From assembly GCA_947561585.1 (NCBI GenBank), contig CANNZV010001117.1:1-64000 (forward strand): a stretch of 64,000 nt of DNA, in the 5' to 3' direction. Shown here one piece after another: positions 22,040 through 33,711 of this stretch. Made by a program: the position numbers and the translations under genes. How positions within the stretch are numbered: the stretch's first letter is position 1; every line of letters begins with the position of its first letter. Source of the stretch: Caprella mutica. Lineage: Eukaryota > Arthropoda > Malacostraca > Amphipoda > Caprellidae. The notes below the pieces were generated by a model that had not been told where the DNA came from, ran no database searches, and saw only the letters and a program-made list of their open reading frames with translations.

Positions 22040-23678
22040 GTAAAACTATTTATAAGGCTCAGATCACTAGTACTAGTATACTACCTGTTGATCATTCATT
22101 AATAATTAATTAATATAATAAGTTTATTGATATAATTTTTTATGTTAATGCATATACAATATATTATACACATTTAACAAAATTATTTTGTTTTCTCTCA
22201 AAAATCAAAACTATGATTTTATGAATTATTAATATTGGTGTAACCCGTATCAATGATACTGCCTCAAATTATTAGTTCTTCCCCTTGATTTGTGTTTCTC
22301 TTATTTTTCACCAGCTGTATATGAGAAGCTGTTGATATAATGTCTGTTTAATCCATTTTTTTGGTTTCTAATTTTTTTAATTTTTTGATTTTGAAAAACA
22401 ATTAACAGATTTTTCCGCATTTTCAGATTTTAGTTTTCTTGATTCTAGCTTTTTGCCGTTATTTTTTCAACACAGACATACAAATAAAGATAAGGAAATT
22501 ATTTATGAGGGTAATAGAATTTGTGTTAACAAAAGTGTGACACGGATGTGGCTCTTTTTAAAGTACATATAGAACTACATAGATAGATAGATATTAGATA
22601 CGCCTACCATATAATACATGCATGCTCATTTGTCTCACAAAAAATGTGTAAAGACCAGTCTAGAAGATTCGACAAAACCGTAACTATTATTTGAATGGAG
22701 ATTTATGATATATGGAATAATTGTGTGTAACTGTACCTACCTAGATATTTGTAGTTAATCTACTTGTTTATTCTTTATACTGTTTGAACCCTTTCGACGC
22801 AGAATTTTTTCTGTCGAATTGAGAAGTATTTTAATATATTTTTCGGAAGATTTGAGTACTAATGGATCGTCGGCAAATGTATTTATTCAATTTTGTGAAT
22901 ATTTGATGTGGGACATGTGTGTACCCTGAGTAACCTGTGTTCCATGAAAATGGGATATATACATTATACAACACACTAGTCTTTCATCAATCAGGGTAAT
23001 AAATCGACATATTGAACTTAAAATCTTACCCATTTCTATATCTGAGTAAAATGTTAGGACATATGTAACCCAACCGCGTCGAAAGGGTTAAAAACCAGAG
23101 TTTGGGGGAGGGGGGACAGGAGAGATGAAACACATATATATGTTTTCGCTCAACAAACGTCGTATCGACTAAACTATTAAATCTGTGGCCTAATAGAAAA
23201 CGAAGCAGAAAACAAGTCACATTAAAAACTTTTATAACTCAAAGACAATCGATTTTATGAATTTTAATAATTCATATTAAAATCATTTTAATATTTAAAC
23301 TTTTTTATTTCTATTTCAGTTATTCGTCAACAATGCATCTCCCCTCGAACTACGACAGAGTGAGTATTGAGTATTTCAAATAGAAAAATTAAACCTAAAA
23401 ATCAAATCAAACTTCCATCTAGGAAATAAATTGATATATGACAGATTCAATTTAAATGAAGGTATCCCATTTTACTGTATTTTAAACGTCATTGAAAAAT
23501 AATTCTACAGTCAAACGCTTTGCCATTCGAAAGAGAATTCATGAACCACGGACCGAATGTAGTATGTGATTTGGTTGACAAATTCAAATCAGTAAAGTTT
23601 GACATAAACGAAGTGGCAACAAGTATGCCAGTAAAAAGAACAAATGTGGAGGGAAAATTAGGGAAACAGCCCACATCT
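21928..23678 (+). CDS. Three exons in one frame linking the array to a P-type exon
   Basis: Exon a (21928-22039) ends ...RHLYVE plus two bases AG before GTAAAA. Exon b (23320-23359, 40 bp, TTTCAG before, GTGAGT after) supplies the third base and reads YSSTMHLPSNYDR, ending in phase 0. Exon c (23511-23678, TCTACAG before, GTAAGA after) reads SNALPFEREFMNHG to KLGKQPTS in phase 0. Exon c is the paralogue of the P exons at 6373 and 53282 and is undamaged. Exon b has an ATG at 23333, which could start translation. The GTAAGT donor used by other P copies is mutated here to ATAAGT, so the donor 13 bp upstream is the likely one. Function unknown; the link is inferred from phase. Confidence 0.45.
22789..23087. 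mobile_element. piggyBac-like MITE, 299 bp
   Basis: Inverted ends CCCTTTCGACGC and GCGTCGAAAGGG. The right flank is TTAA, the left TGAA, one change from the TTAA target of piggyBac elements. No ORF. It lies in the intron between exons a and b. A relative with ends CCCTTTCGCGCC is at 39450-39680. Confidence 0.65.
23148..23455 (+). repeat. Direct repeat shared with 38095-38400 (exon b and flanks)
   Basis: GTATCGACTAAACTATTAAATCTGTGGCCT, exon b and its donor, and about 90 bp of intron are repeated at the right end of the array. Array blocks 2 and 3 are therefore bracketed by two copies of the same exon. In the right copy the exon b ATG has become AGG. Confidence 0.8.
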
Positions 23679-23699
23679 GTAAGAATAAGTATGAACAAA

Positions 23700-24957
23700 T
23701 ACATTTAAACAATGTTATGAAAAATTTATATTAAAAATTACTCAGACAGATTTCATTAAAATAACATATTAACAAAGTATAAACTTTAGAATTTTAAAAA
23801 TTGAATACCAATTTACAAGAACCTTCCAACAGTCACATACTCAGATATAATCTATGACAGCCAGTTGTTTCACATTTACTTTATTAGCTTCGATACAAAA
23901 ACATATAACTCTTAAGTGTATTGACAATAATTCAGGGGACGATTCCTAAACATCTGATCCTTCTCATTTGTTAAAAAAAATGGAAAACTGACAAACCTCA
24001 AATATTGAGACAAAATTTATTTACAAGAAATCATTTTTTTTTCTTTCATTTGGATCTCAAAATGATATCCTCTGGATGATAGCCACACTTTGCAAGACAA
24101 TATCGCGCTTTTTTTGCTGTTAGTCCTATTGCCCTCTCCAGGATTTTTCTTAGCATCTCCAAAATTGTATAAGAAATTTCTCATTGTTGTTTATCATTTC
24201 CTGTACGTTGTTCTTATTTGTAATATACACAGATGGATTTAATATATTCTTACAAGAAGAAATCATTTGGTGTTAGATTGTGTGATAAGTTGATCCAAAC
24301 TCTTCAATGATTGACAAAGAAATTCTGAAATATTTTTTTAGATATCGTTGGCAACTATAGTGCAAGTTTTATTCGTGATCATTGTCGAATTATTTAAAAC
24401 CAAGTGGAAGCCAATAGTAAGGGCATTAAGCCACACTACGTTAGCATTAAGTGGAAGCGTAGGTTTTTTTATTTGTTCTTCGAATCTTCAAAATTGTGAG
24501 ATAAGTTAAATAAACCTGTTAGTGTTGCACAAGCAAATAACATATAACAACTAAAGAACAGTATCAAATTCAGACTTTCACCTGAAATTCTGAAGAAGGA
24601 GACAAGACCGTAAAAAGAGCAAGACATAATCTAGCAAATTGTGTCTTCCATGCATAGGATATATTAATAGCCAAATGAAAAAAGAACTCATAAATGTTCT
24701 TATTTCAATGAATTTGGTATTACTACTTAGGTTCAATAATTTTCGCTTTATTAACACATGAAAAGATCATGTATTTATGAGTCACCCCGTACTTATGTGT
24801 TTCAAGAGTTTAAATGTGTTAAATTACCCTTCGTTAAAATAATTGGACAAATTTCAGAAGATCTTTAGCATTACACTGTAATACTGAAATTCTTTCACAC
24901 TTTTGAGACACAGAGTATATCAAAATTATGGATGATTATTTGAAGAGCAAGAGAACC
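23700..24957. other. Intron-like stretch before array block 2
   Basis: The first ~250 bp continue the match to the intron downstream of the P exons (ACCTTCCAACAGTCA, GTGTATTGACAATAA). After that I see no coding signal, element end or long repeat. Confidence 0.5.
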
Positions 24958-24980
24958 GACAGAAAAAAAATTATTTATTT

Positions 24981-27900
24981 GCAGGCGGGAGCAGTCGGTG
25001 GCCAACCTCGCTCAGCACCAGAGAGGCTGCGAGGGTCGGGAGCCGGAGAAGGGACCACGCCCATGACAGCGGACTGGGGTCATGATGATGAGGATGACAG
25101 TGTATGTACAGTAGTATACAATATATTTTGTGCATTTGACAAAATCATTTTGTTTTTTTACAAAAGTCAAAACTATGATTCTATGAATGAGTAAGGGGTT
25201 ATAAAACTAAGCGGGTTATATGCAATTTTTGCAGGCAGGAGCAGTCTGTGGCCAACCTCGCTCAGCACCAGAGAGGCTGCGAGGGTCGGGAGCCGAGAAA
25301 GGGACCGCGCCCATGACAGCGGACTGCGGTCATGATGATGACAGTGTATGTACACTAGTATACAATATATTTTGTACATTTGACAAAATCATTTTGTTTT
25401 CTCACAAAAGTCAAAACTATGATTTTATGAATGAGTAAGGGGTTATAAAACTAAGCGGGTAATATGCAATTTTTGCAGGCGGGAGCAGTCGGTGGCCAAC
25501 CTCGCTCAGCACCAGAGAGGCTACGTGGGTCGGGAGCCGGAGAAGGGACCGCGCCCATGACAGCGGACTGCGGTCATGATGATGACAGTGTATGTACACT
25601 AGTATACAATATATTTTGTACATTTGACAAAATCATTTTGTTTTCTCACAAAAGTCAAAACTATGATTTTATGAATGAGTAAGGGTTATAAAACTAAGCG
25701 GGTAATATGCAATTTTTGCAGGCGGGAGCAGTCGGTGGCCAACCTCGCTCAGCACCAGAGAGGCTGCGAGGGTCGGGAGCCGGAGAAGGGACCGCGCCCA
25801 TGACAGCGGACTGGGGTCATGATGATGAGGATGACAGTGTATGTACAGTAGTATACAATATATTTTGTGCATTTGACAAAATCATTTTGTTTTTTTACAA
25901 AAGTCAAAACTATGATTCTATGGATGAGTAAGGGGTTATAAAACTAAGCAGGTTATATGCAATTTTTGCAGGCAGGAGCAGTCGGTGGCCAACCTCGCTC
26001 AGCACCAGAGTGGTGGGTCGGGAGCCGGAGAAGGGACCGCGCCCATGACAGCGGACTGGGGTCATGATGATGAGGATGACAGTGTATGTACAGTAGTATA
26101 CAACATATTTTGTGCATTTTACAAAATCATTTTGTTTTTTTACAAAAGTCAAAACTATGATTCTATGAATGAGTAAGGGGTTACAAAACTTAGCAGGTTA
26201 TATGCAATTTTTGCAGGCAGGAGCAGTCGGTGGCCAACCTCGCTCAGCACCAGAGAGTTTGCGAGGGTCGGGAGCCGGAGAAGGGACCGCGCCCATGACA
26301 GCGGACTGGGGTCATGATGATGAGGATGACAGTGTATGTACAGTAGTATACAACATATTTTGTGCATTTGACAAAATCATTTTGTTTTTTTACAAAAGTC
26401 AAAACTATGATTCTATGAATGAGTAAGGGGTTATAAAACTAAGCGGGTTATATGCAATTTTTGCAGGCGGGAGCAGTCGGTGGCCAACCTCGCTCAGCAC
26501 CAGAGAGGCTGCGAGGGTCGGGAGCCGGAGAAGGGACCGCGCCCATGACAGCGGACTGGGGTCATGATGATGACAGTGTATGTACACTAGTATACAATAT
26601 ATTTTGTACATTTGACAAAATCATTTTGTTTTCTCACAAAAGTCAAAACTATGATTTTATGAATGAGTAAGGGTTATAAAACTAAGCGGGTAATATGCAA
26701 TTTTTTACAGGCGGGAGCAGTCGGTGGCCAGCCTCGCTTGGCATCAGAGAGACTGTGTTTTTTGGTAGCCGGAAGAGAGGTCGTGCCCATGACAGCGGAC
26801 TGGGGTCATGATGATGAGGATGACAGTGTATGTACAGTAGTATACAATATATTTTGTGCATTTGACAAAATCATTTTGTTTTCTCACAAAAGTCAAAACT
26901 ATGATTTTATGAATGAGTAAGGGTTATAAAACTAAGCGGGTAATATGCAATTTTTGCAGGCGGGAGCAGTCGGTGGCCAACCTCGCTCAGCACCAGAGAG
27001 GCTGCGAGGGTCGGGAGCCGGAGAAGGGACCGCGCCCATGACAGCGGACTGCGGCCATGATGATGACAGTGTATGTACACTAGTATACAATATATTTTGT
27101 ACATTTGACAAAATCATTTTGTTTTCTCACAGAAGTCAAAACTATGATTTTATGAATGAATAAGGGTTATAAAACTAAGCGGGTAATATGCAATTTTTGC
27201 AGGCGGGAGCAGTCGGTGGCCAACCTCGCTCAGCACCAGAGAGGCTGCGAGGGTCGGGAGCCGGAGAAGGGACCGCGCCCATGACAGCGGACTGGGGTCA
27301 TGATGATGAGGATGACAGTGTATGTACAGTTGTATACAATATATTTTGTGCATTTGACAAAATCATTTTGTTTTTTTACATAAGTCAAAACTATGATTCT
27401 ATGAATGAGTAAGGGGTTATAAAACTAAGCGGGTTATATGCAATTTTTGCAGGCAGGAGCAGTCGGTGGCCAACCTCGCTCAGCACCAGAGAGGTGGGTC
27501 GGGAGCCGGAGAAGGGACCGCGCCCATGACAGCGGACTGGGGTCATGATGATGAGGATGACAGTGTATGTACAGAAGTATACAATATATTTTGTGCATTT
27601 GACAAAATCATTTTGTTTTCTTACAAAAGTCAAAACTATGATTCTATGAATGAGTAAGGGGTTACAAAACTTAGCGGTTTATATGCAATTTTTGCAGGCA
27701 GGAGCAGTCGGTGGCCAACCTCGCTCAGCACCAGAGAGGCTGCGAGGGTCGGAAGCCGGAGAAGGGACCGCGCCCATGACAGCGGACTGGGGTCATGATG
27801 ATGAGGATGACAGTGTATGTACAGAAGTATACAATATATTTTGTGCATTTGACAAAATCATTTTGTTTTCTTACAAAAGTCAAAACTATGATTCTATGAA

Positions 27901-28174
27901 TGAGTAAGGGGTTATAAAACTAAGCGGGTTATATGCAATTTTTGCAGGCAGGAGCAGTCGGTGGCCAACCTCGCTCAGCACCAGAGAGTTTGCGAGGGTC
28001 GGGAGCCGGAGAAGGGACCGCGCCCATGACAGCGGACTGGGGTCATGATGATGAGGATGACAGTGTATGTACAGAAGTATACAATATATTTTGTGCATTT
28101 GACAAAATCATTTTGTTTTCTTACAAAAGTCAAAACTATGATTCTATGAATGAGTAAGGGTTATAAAACTAAGC
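24981..28174 (+). repeat. Tandem exon-like array, block 2 (13 units)
   Basis: Exon-like starts: 24985, 25235, 25479, 25722, 25972, 26217, 26467, 26711, 26960, 27203, 27453, 27698, 27948. Typical unit: TTTTTGCAG, then 117 bp reading AGAVGGQPRS ... GEGTAPMTAD WGHDDEDDS, then GTATGT and ~133 bp of AT-rich sequence that contains AAACTAAGC about 30 bp before the next AG. Four units (25235, 25479, 26467, 26960) lack two codons (DDD instead of DDEDD) and are 111 bp. Two (25972, 27453) are 112 bp because of a 5 bp loss. 26711 is type B. Starts 25479-26217 recur 1481 bp later as 26960-27698. The left edge at 24981 is abrupt. Confidence 0.95.
28162..28174 (+). repeat. Left 13 bp target-site duplication of the I-like element
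   Basis: TATAAAACTAAGC here and at 33712-33724 flank the element. The site is the candidate branch-point segment of an array intron. Confidence 0.85.
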
Positions 28175-28421
28175 CCCCCCCGAGTGGGCAACATTGACGT
28201 TGTGGGGGGGCTTGAGTGCACCAATGAAGTGAGGAGCTGTGCCAGTGGGGTGACCTAGTCATCCCGGAAGATCCAATCATGCTGGAGAGGTCCTCACGGA
28301 GGTGCCAGACTAATAGCTCACGCAGACTGACGGTCTGACCATAAGATCACCGACCCAGAATATCCCACCGAGGAAGGCAACCTCACCAAAAATCCCCTCT
28401 GATACAGGCTAAGATCAAATC
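28175..28421 (+). promoter_or_regulatory. 5' UTR of the I-like element with terminal GC hairpin
   Basis: The element begins with about eight C residues. With the preceding AAG of the target site they pair with GGGGGGGCTT at 28205-28214, enclosing CAACATTGACGTTG, itself a short palindrome. I-type elements are driven by internal promoters near +1, so this segment probably contains it; no TATA box is visible. Confidence 0.5.
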
Positions 28422-29930
28422 ATGATAAGTACAACTAAGGCCACGGCCCCCAGTCCCGGGCAGCCCCTCCAGTCGTCACTGAGTGGGGGGCAAGGGGGTG
28501 CTAAGAATCTTCCGGTCGGATCAAGTGACACTCCGATAACGACTGACTCTGTACCTGGAACTTCATCTGGATCTACTCTACTACAATATGGCTTGGGAGA
28601 GCCCCAATCTTCCACCTCTGCCAAGGCACTAAAACCCAGTGCCAATGTTCAGAAAGTGAACAAACAAGCAGGTAGTACATCTACCAGACCTAGAGATAAA
28701 ACTAAATTGAATACCTTTGATGAAATGTATAGACCCGGAAAATTTGTACGATTCTACACCATCAAGTCTAGCCACGAAGCTAATCTAACAAAGTTGAATA
28801 TGTTTAAAGTTGACAAAGCCGTATCTAGCCATATTGGAGTCTTCGAGAAAATATCGGAAGATTTTAGTAACAAAACATGGACCATTGAAGTGAAAAGCGA
28901 GATGCAGGGAAGTAAATTGAGAGAAATGAGAGAACTTATGTCTGAACCCATTATTGTAACTCCGCATGAATATCATAACCAATGTCGAGGTGTCATAACA
29001 TGTGGCATTTTGAAGGGATATGAAGATTGTGATATTGCTGAGGGATTGAAAGAGCAGGGAGTTACGAACTGCAGAAGAATAATTAGAAACCCCAAATCAA
29101 ACAATCCAGAACCGACATCAACCCTAATTTTGACATTTAATGTACCGTACCCACCTGAACGAATTACTATAAGGACAGGACTGTCCGAGAGGGTCAGACC
29201 TTATATCCCTCTCCCACGCCGCTGCTTTAACTGCCAGAACTATGGGCACTCTGGTGCTAAATGCAGAAAACCTATAGCAGTATGCGCACGATGTGGAGAC
29301 GATCTTGATGAGAGCCACAGGGCTGAAACATGCGACAGGCCAACCAAATGTCTGCATTGCAAACAGCCTCACAGTGTATCTTCCAGAAACTGCCCTAAAT
29401 ATATTATAGAAAAAGAAATACTAACCATAAAGACCAAAGAACACTTAACTTTTGCTGAAGCAAGAGCAAAAGTTAATTCTAACACTCTATTGAGATCATA
29501 TGCTCAAGTAACTGCAGCTAAGAATATCCCTCCAATAATTAATAACCCACCAGAATATAACAATAATAACAATTCAGAGACCAACAGAAATAAAGAACAA
29601 AAACAAACTTCCAGAAAGAGAACCATGAATAGAAGTGAATCGTCGTCAGCAGAACGACATGATAGAGAAGAAAACTTAAATAAATCACGGAAACTCCCTA
29701 AACATGATACCCCTCCCCAAAACCTAACCCCACAAAATGATAACTCAATGGAAGTTACCATACAACCCGAGACAGGCGCGGAGAGATCAAGGTCACGGGC
29801 AAGACACTCCGCCCCTGATATATATGCCCAAACACAGCACGAAATCCTGAACAACAGGCGCAAGCTATCAAAAGAAAGAGATAAACCCCAACGAGACCAT
29901 AGCAGACAATCACGATCTGCTAAGGAATAA
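28422..29930 (+). CDS. ORF1, gag-like nucleic-acid-binding protein
   Basis: 502 residues. It is expected to coat the element RNA and form the ribonucleoprotein with ORF2. The first ~95 residues are Ser/Thr/Pro/Gly-rich and probably disordered. Residues ~190-260 (ITCGILKGYED, GVTNCRRI) fit the region preceding zinc knuckles in arthropod gag-like proteins. Three Cys-His knuckles follow: CFNCQNYGHSGAKC (~267-280), CARCGDDLDESHRAETC (~288-304) and CLHCKQPHSVSSRNC (~311-325). The tail is Asn-rich, then Arg/Ser-rich and basic. The ATG at 28422 is the first in frame. The stop overlaps TAATGA, six bases before the ORF2 ATG, a layout compatible with termination-reinitiation. Confidence 0.92.
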   Translation: MISTTKATAPSPGQPLQSSLSGGQGGAKNLPVGSSDTPITTDSVPGTSSGSTLLQYGLGEPQSSTSAKALKPSANVQKVNKQAGSTSTRPRDKTKLNTFDEMYRPGKFVRFYTIKSSHEANLTKLNMFKVDKAVSSHIGVFEKISEDFSNKTWTIEVKSEMQGSKLREMRELMSEPIIVTPHEYHNQCRGVITCGILKGYEDCDIAEGLKEQGVTNCRRIIRNPKSNNPEPTSTLILTFNVPYPPERITIRTGLSERVRPYIPLPRRCFNCQNYGHSGAKCRKPIAVCARCGDDLDESHRAETCDRPTKCLHCKQPHSVSSRNCPKYIIEKEILTIKTKEHLTFAEARAKVNSNTLLRSYAQVTAAKNIPPIINNPPEYNNNNNSETNRNKEQKQTSRKRTMNRSESSSAERHDREENLNKSRKLPKHDTPPQNLTPQNDNSMEVTIQPETGAERSRSRARHSAPDIYAQTQHEILNNRRKLSKERDKPQRDHSRQSRSAKE

Positions 29931-29936
29931 TGACCG

Positions 29937-32900
29937 ATGTCTAAAATCATACAATGGAACTGCCAAGGGTACCGTTCCAAATATGAAGACCTCAAACTGA
30001 TCATCAACCTGGAAAACCCTGCTGCTGTACTACTACAGGAAACAATGCTAAACAACCATAACTTTAGACCTCCAAGTGGATACACACTATATTGTGACTA
30101 TAATAATCCACTACCAGGCAATGGACTTGCGACATTAATTAGAAATGATGTGCCTCATCATAGAATTGACCTGAGAGGTAGTCTACAAGCTACAGCCTTT
30201 AGAGTTGGCTTGGGGCACCAATACACACTGTGTAACGTATACGTTTCCCCCAATGAGAGGCTCTCTCTAGATGCTATCACCTCCCTTATCGACCAACTAC
30301 CGATGCCTGCTATGATTTGTGGTGACTTTAATTGTAGACACCATCTATGGGACCCTATGTGTGACAGATCAGATGCCAGAGCACTGACAATAGAGAGAGC
30401 CTTACTGTCAACCTCCATGTCATTATTGAATAATGGCAGCCCTACTCATTTCTATGTTCAGAATGGCAGCTCGTCAGCCATTGACCTAACCATGTGTTCA
30501 GCAGAGGCTGCCCTTGAATTTGTATGGGCAACGATGGATGATCTGCATGGTAGTGACCATTATCCTATATGTATTGAAGAAAATGCCGCCGTCCCATATT
30601 CACCTCAAGTTAGATATCTGGAACACAGAGCTGATTGGGCTCTGTATGAATTGGAGACTGCAACTCAACTTGAAGATGACTTCATTGAAAACAATACAGT
30701 TGACGAACTTCTGGTGCAATTCAACAATCTCATAAGAAACGCTGCAGATATCGCAATACCAAAGTCCTCTGGTTCACTCCAATCCAAAAGAGTACCTTGG
30801 TGGTCGAATGAATGCTCTGAAGCTATTAGGAATCGAAAGAGAGCTCAGCGCAAATACCAGAGAAGCTTACTGATTGTAGACAAGATTGCATTCTGTCGCC
30901 TAAGGGCTATAGCCAGAAACACTCTCAGAAATGCGAAGAAAACATCTTGGATGAAGTATGTGAATAGCATTAACTCGAACACTCCTATGTCCAAAATTTG
31001 GAAGAGGATTCGGAAGATTAGAGGATGTTACCAAAACATAAAATCTCCATGCTTGGTTGTTGATGGTGAGTCGGTGGCTGAGAGGGATAGAGTTGCAGAA
31101 ATTCTGGCTTCTCATTATGCGCTTATCAGCAGCAATGACTCCTATGACCATCGATTTCAACGAGTGCGTCAGAATGCTGAACAACAGCCTCTCAACTTCA
31201 AAACACGAGAGGAACACCAATATAACTCTCCTATCAGCACCTTGGAATTTGAGAGAATGATATCGTCTTCTTGCAAATCCTCACCTGGTGAAGATGAAAT
31301 ATCCTACAATATGATTAAAAAGTCTCACCCAAGTTGCAAAAATTTCCTTTTAGGAATATTTAATAAAATACTAAAAACTGGTTACTATCCAAAAGATTGG
31401 CGAACATCTGTTGTCATATCCTTCCCGAAACCTAACAAGATACCAGATTGTGCTGAAAACTTTCGGCCAATCTCCTTAACAAGCTGCCCTGGAAAATTGC
31501 TAGAGAAGATCATCAACACAAGACTCACTCTTTTTCTGGAAAGCAATGGACAAATCCCAAAACACCAATTTGGATTTCGAAAAATGCAAGGCACACTTGA
31601 TGCCCTGAATAAATTTATATCTGATGTTAGTGGTGCATTGAGCATAAAACAGCATGTACTGTGCGTCTCCTTTGACCTTCGAAAAGCTTATGATTCAACG
31701 TGGAGATTTGGCATACTCAGAGCTATTCATCAGACAGGAATGCGTGGCAATATACCTGTCATCATCCAGAAGTTCCTGTCTGATAGAACCTTCAAGACAA
31801 AGATTGGTGACGTAACGTCAGAATCTCACTACCTAGAGCAGGGTGTGCCCCAGGGCAGTGTCTTAAGCTGCACATTGTTCTCGCTGGCCATCAACGGAAT
31901 CCTTTCATGTGTACCTAATGGTGTTGAAGCCCTGCTATATGTTGATGACCTCTTGATTTATTGCAGTGGAACCTATGTTTCTGGTCTGGAACGTAGACTT
32001 CAGAGTGCAATCAACAAAATAGAATCATGGGCAACCTCTCATGGCTTCACATTCTCGCCATCGAAAACGAATTGTATCCACTTTCATCGTAAAAGGAAAC
32101 TTCAGCCCCCTCTCAAGATTACTCTTAACAACAGAATAATAGTCAATAGAGAATCTATAAAATACCTTGGAATGATAATCGATCGAAAGCTAGATTGGAA
32201 AGACCACATACAGAGCATTAAACTGGACTGCATGAAGAGACTTGATCTCCTGAAGTGCCTTTCTCACACTACTTGGGGATCGGATCGTACGACACTTCTC
32301 AGACTATATCGCGCTATCATCAGATCAAAACTTGACTATGGATCATTCATCTATAACACTGCAAAGGAGAGTAATCTGAAGAAGTTGGATCCAGTTCATC
32401 ATGCTGCGATAAGATTGTGTACTGGCGCTTATAGGTCATCCCCGGTCCTGAGTTTGTATGCTGACTGTGGTGAACTACCTCTGCAGAAACGCAGAGATCA
32501 GCTTCTACTCCAATACCATGCCAGGACTCTGCAACTCCAAACCTCAGCTGCCTATAGATATGTTCACCAGAATGATGATAACAATAACATTATTGCTGAA
32601 CAAATAGGCAACCTGCTCCTCAGTCTCGACATTGACATTGCCACACTGCCATTTAAGTTCTCTGTACAACCTGTGTGGCAGGCTTGCCCTGACTTAATTT
32701 GTCAACTGTACGACTACCCAAAGAAAGGAACCTGTTCTGACCAATCCATGAGAATGTATTTCTACGATCACCTACAGAATTGTCACAACCATCAGTTTCC
32801 TATCTACACCGATGGGGCTAAGCGAGAGACTGGAGTTGGTGCTGCTGCAGTGAGTCTGCTGGACACTAAGAGCATTAAACTCATGACTGAAAGCTCTATA

Positions 32901-33641
32901 TTTACTGCTGAATTATGCGGTATATTATGTGCTCTCCAAATTGCATTTGAAACTGAACGAGATGAGTTTATTATATATTGTGACTCTCAAAGTGCTCTCC
33001 GTGTTGTTGATCATTATGAATCAACACACCCTCTTATTAATAAGATTATTGTATGGCTTATGAAACTTAAAATGAGACACAAGACTGTCAAATTCTGCTG
33101 GTGTCCTGCACATGTCGACATTCCAGGAAATACAGCGGCAGACAATGCGGCTGCAGCAGTAATTGAATCTGATAACGAAGTGAGCAATGAGGAAACTCCA
33201 TACAAAGATTGGTATCCGATCATACGATCTAAGGTAAAACACTCTTGGAGTGAAGAGTGGCGAACTACACAGCATAATAAACTGAGACTAATCAAGGAGT
33301 CTGTGGACCCATGGCCTTCCAGTAACTACCCGGACCGAAAAACATCAATGATAATAACCAGACTTCGAGTTGGCCACACCAAGATAACGCATCAATATCT
33401 CATGGAAAGAATGCATCAACCATTTTGTGAGGACTGTTTGGTGCCTCTCTCGGTCAAGCATTTCCTCGCAGAATGTCCTTCACATATGGAAATAAGAAAT
33501 AGAATATTCCCTGAAACTCAAGATATGAACCCTGAAGAAACCATAAAACTTATGCTGGCAGAAAAACCTGATGTCCAGTTCCACATGGATAGAATACTGA
33601 TTCTTCTCAGAGAAATGGATATGATTGACAAAATCATCTAA
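29937..33641 (+). CDS. ORF2, endonuclease / reverse transcriptase / RNase H
   Basis: 1234 residues, no stops. It nicks target DNA and copies the element RNA at the nick. APE endonuclease residues are in IQWNCQG (~5), LLQETM (~33), CGDFNCRHHLWD (~128) and GSDHYPI (~205). Reverse transcriptase: FRPISLTSCPGKLLEKI, HQFGFRK, FDLRKAYD (~579), GVPQGSVLSCTLF and the catalytic YVDD (~668), then YLGMIIDRKLDW. RNase H: YTDGAK (~957), the Glu in AELCG, YCDSQSAL and the final Asp in AHVDIPGNTAADNAA. A C-terminal zinc motif CEDC...KHFLAEC lies near ~1165. Every catalytic residue I can check is present, so the protein may be active. Confidence 0.95.
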   Translation: MSKIIQWNCQGYRSKYEDLKLIINLENPAAVLLQETMLNNHNFRPPSGYTLYCDYNNPLPGNGLATLIRNDVPHHRIDLRGSLQATAFRVGLGHQYTLCNVYVSPNERLSLDAITSLIDQLPMPAMICGDFNCRHHLWDPMCDRSDARALTIERALLSTSMSLLNNGSPTHFYVQNGSSSAIDLTMCSAEAALEFVWATMDDLHGSDHYPICIEENAAVPYSPQVRYLEHRADWALYELETATQLEDDFIENNTVDELLVQFNNLIRNAADIAIPKSSGSLQSKRVPWWSNECSEAIRNRKRAQRKYQRSLLIVDKIAFCRLRAIARNTLRNAKKTSWMKYVNSINSNTPMSKIWKRIRKIRGCYQNIKSPCLVVDGESVAERDRVAEILASHYALISSNDSYDHRFQRVRQNAEQQPLNFKTREEHQYNSPISTLEFERMISSSCKSSPGEDEISYNMIKKSHPSCKNFLLGIFNKILKTGYYPKDWRTSVVISFPKPNKIPDCAENFRPISLTSCPGKLLEKIINTRLTLFLESNGQIPKHQFGFRKMQGTLDALNKFISDVSGALSIKQHVLCVSFDLRKAYDSTWRFGILRAIHQTGMRGNIPVIIQKFLSDRTFKTKIGDVTSESHYLEQGVPQGSVLSCTLFSLAINGILSCVPNGVEALLYVDDLLIYCSGTYVSGLERRLQSAINKIESWATSHGFTFSPSKTNCIHFHRKRKLQPPLKITLNNRIIVNRESIKYLGMIIDRKLDWKDHIQSIKLDCMKRLDLLKCLSHTTWGSDRTTLLRLYRAIIRSKLDYGSFIYNTAKESNLKKLDPVHHAAIRLCTGAYRSSPVLSLYADCGELPLQKRRDQLLLQYHARTLQLQTSAAYRYVHQNDDNNNIIAEQIGNLLLSLDIDIATLPFKFSVQPVWQACPDLICQLYDYPKKGTCSDQSMRMYFYDHLQNCHNHQFPIYTDGAKRETGVGAAAVSLLDTKSIKLMTESSIFTAELCGILCALQIAFETERDEFIIYCDSQSALRVVDHYESTHPLINKIIVWLMKLKMRHKTVKFCWCPAHVDIPGNTAADNAAAAVIESDNEVSNEETPYKDWYPIIRSKVKHSWSEEWRTTQHNKLRLIKESVDPWPSSNYPDRKTSMIITRLRVGHTKITHQYLMERMHQPFCEDCLVPLSVKHFLAECPSHMEIRNRIFPETQDMNPEETIKLMLAEKPDVQFHMDRILILLREMDMIDKII

Positions 33642-33711
33642 CCCCTACTTGAATCCGATGCGAAATGACTAGCATCAAAAGCATCAAGACTACATGAAGC
33701 AATAATAATAA

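Larger units (their letters stand above)
28175..33711 (+). mobile_element. I-like non-LTR retrotransposon, full length
   Basis: 5537 bp with a 5' untranslated region of ~247 bp, two intact ORFs and a 3' end in AATAATAATAAT, the (TAA)n tail typical of I-clade elements. Order of domains: zinc-knuckle gag-like ORF1, then APE endonuclease, reverse transcriptase, RNase H and a C-terminal zinc motif in ORF2. RNase H plus the TAA tail favour the I clade over Jockey proper. Intact frames and an undamaged target duplication suggest a recent insertion. Confidence 0.95.

Noticed and set aside
29504..30085. 193-codon minus-strand ORF over the ORF1/ORF2 junction
   Set aside because: Antisense shadow of the two clearly coding retrotransposon ORFs.
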